DNA of 9,856 nt, taken from NCBI GenBank assembly GCA_913063005.1, contig CAJXZI010000055.1, forward strand, positions 1 through 9,856, read 5' to 3'. This DNA comes from an uncultured Halieaceae bacterium. GTDB lineage: Bacteria > Pseudomonadota > Gammaproteobacteria > Pseudomonadales > Halieaceae. A program made the translations under genes and the position numbers. The notes under the pieces are model-generated. The model searched no databases and was not told the origin of the DNA. It was given only the letters and a program-made list of their open reading frames with translations. Shown in pieces: positions 6,658 to 9,856 of this stretch (its first letter is position 1; every line of letters starts with the position of its first letter).

Positions 6658-7407
6658 TTAGTCAAAACTCGCGTCGCGTTTTTCATTGAATGCATCGCGA
6701 GCCTCCTGCGAGTCCTGGTGGCGGTAAGCCTCCAGCGTAAAGCCCTGCTCGCTTCGGTATTTCGCTTCCAGATTTCCGTCTTCGATGCCGTTTAACGCTT
6801 CTTTCGCAAGCGTGATCATGATGGTGCTTTTCTCGGCAATCTTTGCTGCAATCTCGAGCGCCGTATCAACCAGCTGATCTTTAGGTACAACACGCTCGAC
6901 GGCTCCAAGGCGGTAGGCCTCTTGTGCGTCAATAAACTCACCGGTGAAGTACATGTAACGGACTTTCTGTACGGGGAACATCCGCTGCAAGTGGGCACCC
7001 CCGCCCATTGCACCGCGGTCTACCTCCGGCACACCAAAGGATGCGCACTCTGAGGCAACGATGATGTCAGCGGCCCCTGCGATGCCGATCCCGCCACCGA
7101 GTACAAAACCGTGTAACGCGACTATGACCGGCTTGGGGTTCCGGTGGATAGCCTCGAAGGTATCGTAGTTGCCCTTATTGACCGGCACGATCATGTTGGG
7201 GTCTGCACCCAACTCTTTGATATCTACACCAGCGCAGAAGCCTTTGCCTTCAGCACGCACGATGATGACTGTGACATCATCACGAGCACCCAATGCCTTG
7301 ATCTCAGCGGCAATACCCGCCCACTCCGCGCTGTTAAACGCGTTGACTGGGGGCTTGTTAAAAACTAGTTGGGCAATGCCTGCTTCGACAGATGACGTAA
7401 ACGCCAT
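6658..7407 (-). CDS. echA20: EchA20/ScdY-like crotonase, probable ring D-opening hydrolase
   Basis: This 249-residue crotonase-fold protein resembles mycobacterial EchA20 and Comamonas ScdY, which hydrolytically open ring D of the CoA thioester derived from HIP. Motifs shared with EchA20 as I recall it are RAEGKGFCAGVDIKE (51-65), NKGNYDTF (77-84), GFVLGGGIGIAG (100-111), ASFGVPEVDRGAMGG (122-136) and YRSEQGFTLE near the C-terminus. A true enoyl-CoA hydratase has two catalytic glutamates; here the first position is Gly108 and only the second, Glu128, remains. This suits the hydrolase role rather than simple hydration. The ATG at 7407 has AGGAG 6 bases upstream. It lies 51 bases after the ipdC-like gene, its partner in ring C/D degradation. 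Exact substrate is inferred from the family. Confidence 0.85.
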   Translation of the reverse strand: MAFTSSVEAGIAQLVFNKPPVNAFNSAEWAGIAAEIKALGARDDVTVIIVRAEGKGFCAGVDIKELGADPNMIVPVNKGNYDTFEAIHRNPKPVIVALHGFVLGGGIGIAGAADIIVASECASFGVPEVDRGAMGGGAHLQRMFPVQKVRYMYFTGEFIDAQEAYRLGAVERVVPKDQLVDTALEIAAKIAEKSTIMITLAKEALNGIEDGNLEAKYRSEQGFTLEAYRHQDSQEARDAFNEKRDASFD

Positions 7408-7413
7408 AGTAAT

Positions 7414-7418
7414 CTCCT
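7414..7418 (-). promoter_or_regulatory. Ribosome binding site of the echA20-like gene
   Basis: AGGAG on the minus strand, 6 bases before the ATG at 7407, is one of the best ribosome sites in the window and fixes this start. Confidence 0.7.
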
Positions 7419-7458
7419 ACTGATTAACTTCTCTAAGCACCCATCATTTGGTAGATGC

Positions 7459-8520
7459 CTATTTGGGGGATGCCACTGTTTGGGAAATACGATCCGCTGA
7501 CTGCTGGGCTTCCTCAACAATGCTCTCGATTAGGTCGGCCACAGTGGGCAAATCTTCAATCAGACCTGCCACCTGCCCGGAGGGCAAAATGCCGGCCTCG
7601 GGCTTCCCCTTAACCATCGCTTCCTGAATCATCATTGGTGCGTTCGCAGCCATCAGTGTTTGTCCAAACGACAAGTCGCCACTGCGATACATTTTCCAAG
7701 CGCCACCCAGGGTTGCGATAAGCGACCCGCCCTGCATTCGGCTAAAAGCCAATCCGTTCTTTACCGCACGAGCTAGAAGCCCTAGCTGACTCGCTTGTAT
7801 GAGCTTATCGAGGTATGAATTGGCAATCATCCGCTGAGGCAAGCCATCAAGCTTTGTGCTCACAACAATTTTCTCGGGCGGCGTCCCAAGGTAAATCTGC
7901 TTTGTAGCCTCGGGCACAGGTGACTGCTGAGTGAGCAAAAAGCGTGTGCCCATGGCAATACCATCGGCGCCCATGGCTAGGGCGGCTACGAGGCCTCGAC
8001 CATCGCGAAAGCCGCCCGCCGCCGCGATAGGCACGTCAATCGCATCACGCACCTGTGGGACGAGGATTGAGGTTGCGACGGAACCCGTGTGGCCTCCTCC
8101 CTCGCCGCCTTGAATTACCACCGCATCCGCACCCATTTCCACGGCTTTTATTGCGTGACGCTTGGCGCCGACCGTTGGGATGCAAACGATACCTGCTGCT
8201 TTTAATTTGTCGACCGTTGCGGGTGACGGTGATCGCGAGTAGCTGACGGCACGGACCTGATGCTCGATACATAAATCGACAATTTGCTCGGCGTGCGGCA
8301 CGTACATATGAAAGTTCACACCGAACGGTGCGTTGGTCAGCGCTTTTATCTCACGTATGCCAGCTTCGATCTCAGCGGGTGTCATCACCGCACCGGCCAA
8401 GAACCCAAAACCACCCGCCTCGCCGGTGGCTGCCACCAATTGCGCGTCTGCAACCCAGCCCATCGCTGTTTGAATAATGGGATACCGACACCCCAAAAGC
8501 TCTGTAAGCCTCGTGTTCAT
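7459..8520 (-). CDS. ipdC: IpdC-like FMN-dependent oxidoreductase (nitronate monooxygenase family)
   Basis: This 353-residue TIM-barrel flavoprotein belongs to the nitronate monooxygenase/2-nitropropane dioxygenase superfamily. It resembles actinobacterial IpdC, which oxidises the 5-hydroxy CoA thioester (5-OH-HIC-CoA) in steroid ring C/D breakdown. Visible are the N-terminal LTELLGCRYPIIQTAMGWVA (residues 5-24), QGGEGGGHTGSV (137-148) with His144 at the position of the superfamily histidine, AAGGFRDGRGL (167-177) and AMGTRFLLT, all parts of the FMN site. The C-terminal MAANAPMM and GILPSGQVAGLIEDLP segments match IpdC more than general nitronate monooxygenases. It is the first gene of the minus-strand operon, with a weak ribosome site. 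The next gene, an EchA20-like hydrolase, supports the ring C/D role. A generic nitronate monooxygenase is the less likely alternative. Confidence 0.85.
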   Translation of the reverse strand: MNTRLTELLGCRYPIIQTAMGWVADAQLVAATGEAGGFGFLAGAVMTPAEIEAGIREIKALTNAPFGVNFHMYVPHAEQIVDLCIEHQVRAVSYSRSPSPATVDKLKAAGIVCIPTVGAKRHAIKAVEMGADAVVIQGGEGGGHTGSVATSILVPQVRDAIDVPIAAAGGFRDGRGLVAALAMGADGIAMGTRFLLTQQSPVPEATKQIYLGTPPEKIVVSTKLDGLPQRMIANSYLDKLIQASQLGLLARAVKNGLAFSRMQGGSLIATLGGAWKMYRSGDLSFGQTLMAANAPMMIQEAMVKGKPEAGILPSGQVAGLIEDLPTVADLIESIVEEAQQSADRISQTVASPK

Positions 8521-8594
8521 AATTCAACTCGCGTCTCGTATAAGCGCACATTATCCGAGCCATGATTTACTGCAATCTGAGACGGTGCACAGCG

Positions 8595-8612
8595 ATAGGC
8601 TGATCAGACTAT
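8595..8612. promoter_or_regulatory. 18-bp near-perfect palindrome, probable operator
   Basis: ATAGGCTGATCAGACTAT reads almost the same on both strands: 8 of its 9 base pairs are symmetrical, around the core CTGATCAG (8600-8607). It is near the middle of the divergent promoter region, where a dimeric repressor or activator could control both transcripts. Length and symmetry suit TetR-type or similar dimers. No such regulator gene is in the window apart from the LuxR-type protein. Confidence 0.55.
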
Positions 8613-8649
8613 GGGATCTAAACAGAGGCTGTCCGCACCTGAGTATCTG

Positions 8650-8667
8650 GTTTAGAGTTTCTCAAAC
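8650..8667. repeat. Imperfect inverted repeat before the acyl-CoA ligase start
   Basis: GTTT-A-GAG (8650-8657) and CTC-AAAC (8661-8667) pair around TTT, with one unpaired base in the left arm. It ends 18 bases before the ligase ATG. It could be a second operator or an mRNA leader hairpin that affects translation; chance is not excluded. Confidence 0.25.
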
Positions 8668-8685
8668 GTAATCGATACGACTGGC

Positions 8686-9856
8686 ATGAACGAGTTTACA
8701 AAACCCTATTTTGACGCCGTGGCTCAACTGACTGCACCGACGGCTCCTTTTGAAGTTGAGACGGTCAACGTCGGTGGTGTCCCACTCAGAGCCTTCAAAA
8801 ACGCCGAAACGAGTTTGGGTGCCTTTCTTGCAGCAGGAAGGAATCACGGCGACGCCCTCTTTCTTCAATACCAAGGACGGTCGTGGACATTTAACGAATT
8901 CTTCCAGGCCGTGGATCCGGTGTGCGATTGGCTCACTCACGAGGCGTCTATCGCAAAAGGCGACAAAGTAGCCATTGCCATGCGCAACCGGCCCGAGTGG
9001 CTAATCGCCTTCGTCGCGGTAGTAACCGTCGGCGGTGTTGCTGTACCGCTGAACAGCTGGGGCAAAGCGCAAGAGTTACAGCAAGGTCTTGAAGATAGCG
9101 ACGCAAAGATTGTATTCGCGGACGCTGAACGCCTTAATTTTATTCGGACGGTAAATGAGACCTTACCGGCCGTCTCTGTCGATCCTCTAGAAACTCAAAC
9201 CGACGAAGACGCCTCACTCTACACCAGCTCTCTGCTGACGATTTTAGCGCGAGAAGCTGTCGAGCCGGCGCAACCCACACCTGTGGACCGCCACGATCCA
9301 GCAATTCTGATGTTTACATCAGGCACCTCGGGCAGGCCTAAAGGCGCATTGCTAAGCCATTTCAACTGTTGCCAAGCGCTCATGAACGTTGAGTTTATTG
9401 GTGCGGGCACCTACATGACCAACATGGAGGAAATGAACCAGCAGTTGGCAAGCCCCATTACTCCGAAGACCTTGCTTGCTGTTCCGCTATTTCATATCAG
9501 CGGCCTGTTATCCCAGGCCTTAATCAATCTGAGACACGGACGTGCTCTCTTCATGATGTACAAATGGGATATTGAGGAGGCCATACGCATTGTTAAAGAC
9601 GAAAAGATCACCGTCCTAATGGGTGCGCCTGTCATGTTGCTTGAACTGCTCAAAAACGAGCAATTTGGCGACGAGCACGCAGCGCATCTGACCAATGTCA
9701 GCGCCGGCGGCGCAGCGACACCCGAGTTACTCGCGGAACTCTATACCACCAAAACGGGCTCTGCGATGTCCGGCGGTGGGTGGGGCATGACCGAGACCAT
9801 GGGCTCAGGAGCGGCTTTCACCGGTCGCTACTTCGCTGAACGCCCTGATTCATCAG
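8686..9856 (+). CDS. AMP-forming acyl-CoA ligase, N-terminal 390 residues (cut by window end)
   Basis: This is an adenylate-forming enzyme that activates a carboxylic acid with ATP and CoA; the frame is open to the window edge, so the C-terminal lid domain is missing. The phosphate-binding loop TSGTSGRPKG occupies residues 211-220. PLFHISG follows, and GGWGMTE (364-370) is the adenylate-binding A5 motif with Thr369 and Glu370. About 50 residues precede the usual core start (DALFLQYQGRSWTFNEF), an extension not found in short FadD3-type ligases as I recall them. The ATG at 8686 is the only start candidate after an in-frame TAG at 8653, though it lacks a clear ribosome site. Being divergent from the ipdC-like operon, it is a candidate for HIP-CoA ligase (FadD3/ScdA role) or for steroid side-chain activation; the substrate cannot be read from sequence. 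Confidence 0.85.
   Translation, partial: MNEFTKPYFDAVAQLTAPTAPFEVETVNVGGVPLRAFKNAETSLGAFLAAGRNHGDALFLQYQGRSWTFNEFFQAVDPVCDWLTHEASIAKGDKVAIAMRNRPEWLIAFVAVVTVGGVAVPLNSWGKAQELQQGLEDSDAKIVFADAERLNFIRTVNETLPAVSVDPLETQTDEDASLYTSSLLTILAREAVEPAQPTPVDRHDPAILMFTSGTSGRPKGALLSHFNCCQALMNVEFIGAGTYMTNMEEMNQQLASPITPKTLLAVPLFHISGLLSQALINLRHGRALFMMYKWDIEEAIRIVKDEKITVLMGAPVMLLELLKNEQFGDEHAAHLTNVSAGGAATPELLAELYTTKTGSAMSGGGWGMTETMGSGAAFTGRYFAERPDSS

Larger units (their letters stand above)
8521..8685. promoter_or_regulatory. Divergent promoter region between ipdC-like operon and acyl-CoA ligase gene
   Basis: These 165 bases separate two divergent start codons, so promoters for both directions should lie here. 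On the minus strand TTGCAG (8570-8575) and TAATGT (8548-8553), 16 bases apart, are a weak -35/-10 candidate for the ipdC-like operon; the overlapping GATAAT at 8550-8555 is a better -10 but is too close. An 18-bp palindrome is centred between 8603 and 8604. A second imperfect repeat lies at 8650-8667. No clear Shine-Dalgarno site precedes the ligase ATG. Confidence 0.55.

Noticed and set aside
7459..8520. Plain nitronate monooxygenase annotation
   Set aside because: The fold fits, but the C-terminal motifs and the EchA20-like neighbour point to an IpdC role in steroid ring C/D degradation.
1..9856. Mobile elements, CRISPR array, tRNA or rRNA
   Set aside because: No transposase, terminal repeats, regularly spaced repeats or recognisable RNA gene was found when reading both strands.

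Overview
The window looks like part of a steroid (sterol, bile-acid or androgen type) catabolic island from a Gram-negative bacterium, most likely a marine or aquatic gammaproteobacterium. That placement is an inference from moderate GC content, Shine-Dalgarno-led compact operons, a LuxR-type regulator and proteobacterial-looking gene organisation. No rRNA, tRNA, insertion sequence, phage gene or CRISPR array was seen.

Layout. (1) Positions 1-4460, plus strand: a run of genes for the lower part of steroid ring A/B degradation. They are the C-terminal part of a 3-HSA 4-hydroxylase oxygenase (HsaA/TesA2-like), a meta-cleavage product hydrolase (HsaD/TesD-like), a 2-hydroxydienoate hydratase (HsaE/TesE-like), an acylating aldehyde dehydrogenase (HsaG/TesF-like) and a 4-hydroxy-2-oxoacid aldolase (HsaF/TesG-like). 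A 204-bp structured gap (2338-2541) splits the run between hydratase and dehydrogenase. (2) Positions 4516-5676, plus strand: a LuxR-family regulator with GAF-like and PAS-like sensing regions, a candidate TeiR/TesR-type activator. (3) Positions 8520-5773, minus strand, convergent with the regulator: an operon of an IpdC-like flavoprotein, an EchA20/ScdY-like crotonase, a ketosteroid isomerase with all three catalytic residues, and a VOC-family protein of unknown role. (4) Position 8686 to the end, plus strand, divergent from that operon: an AMP-forming acyl-CoA ligase cut by the window edge. The 165-bp divergent intergenic region holds an 18-bp near-perfect palindrome, the best operator candidate here.

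How it fits together. HsaA-like hydroxylation makes a catechol; its ring is cleaved by an extradiol dioxygenase not in this window. HsaD-like hydrolysis then splits the product into the C/D-ring acid and 2-hydroxyhexa-2,4-dienoate. HsaE, HsaF and HsaG take the dienoate to pyruvate and propionyl-CoA. The C/D-ring propanoate (HIP) is activated by a CoA ligase and processed by IpdC and EchA20/ScdY-type enzymes. The window therefore brings both arms of the 9,10-seco pathway together, plus a steroid isomerase and a likely regulator. The pathway is known. The less-described items are the isomerase and VOC genes joined to ring C/D genes, the divergent operator candidate and the structured gap inside the ring A/B run.
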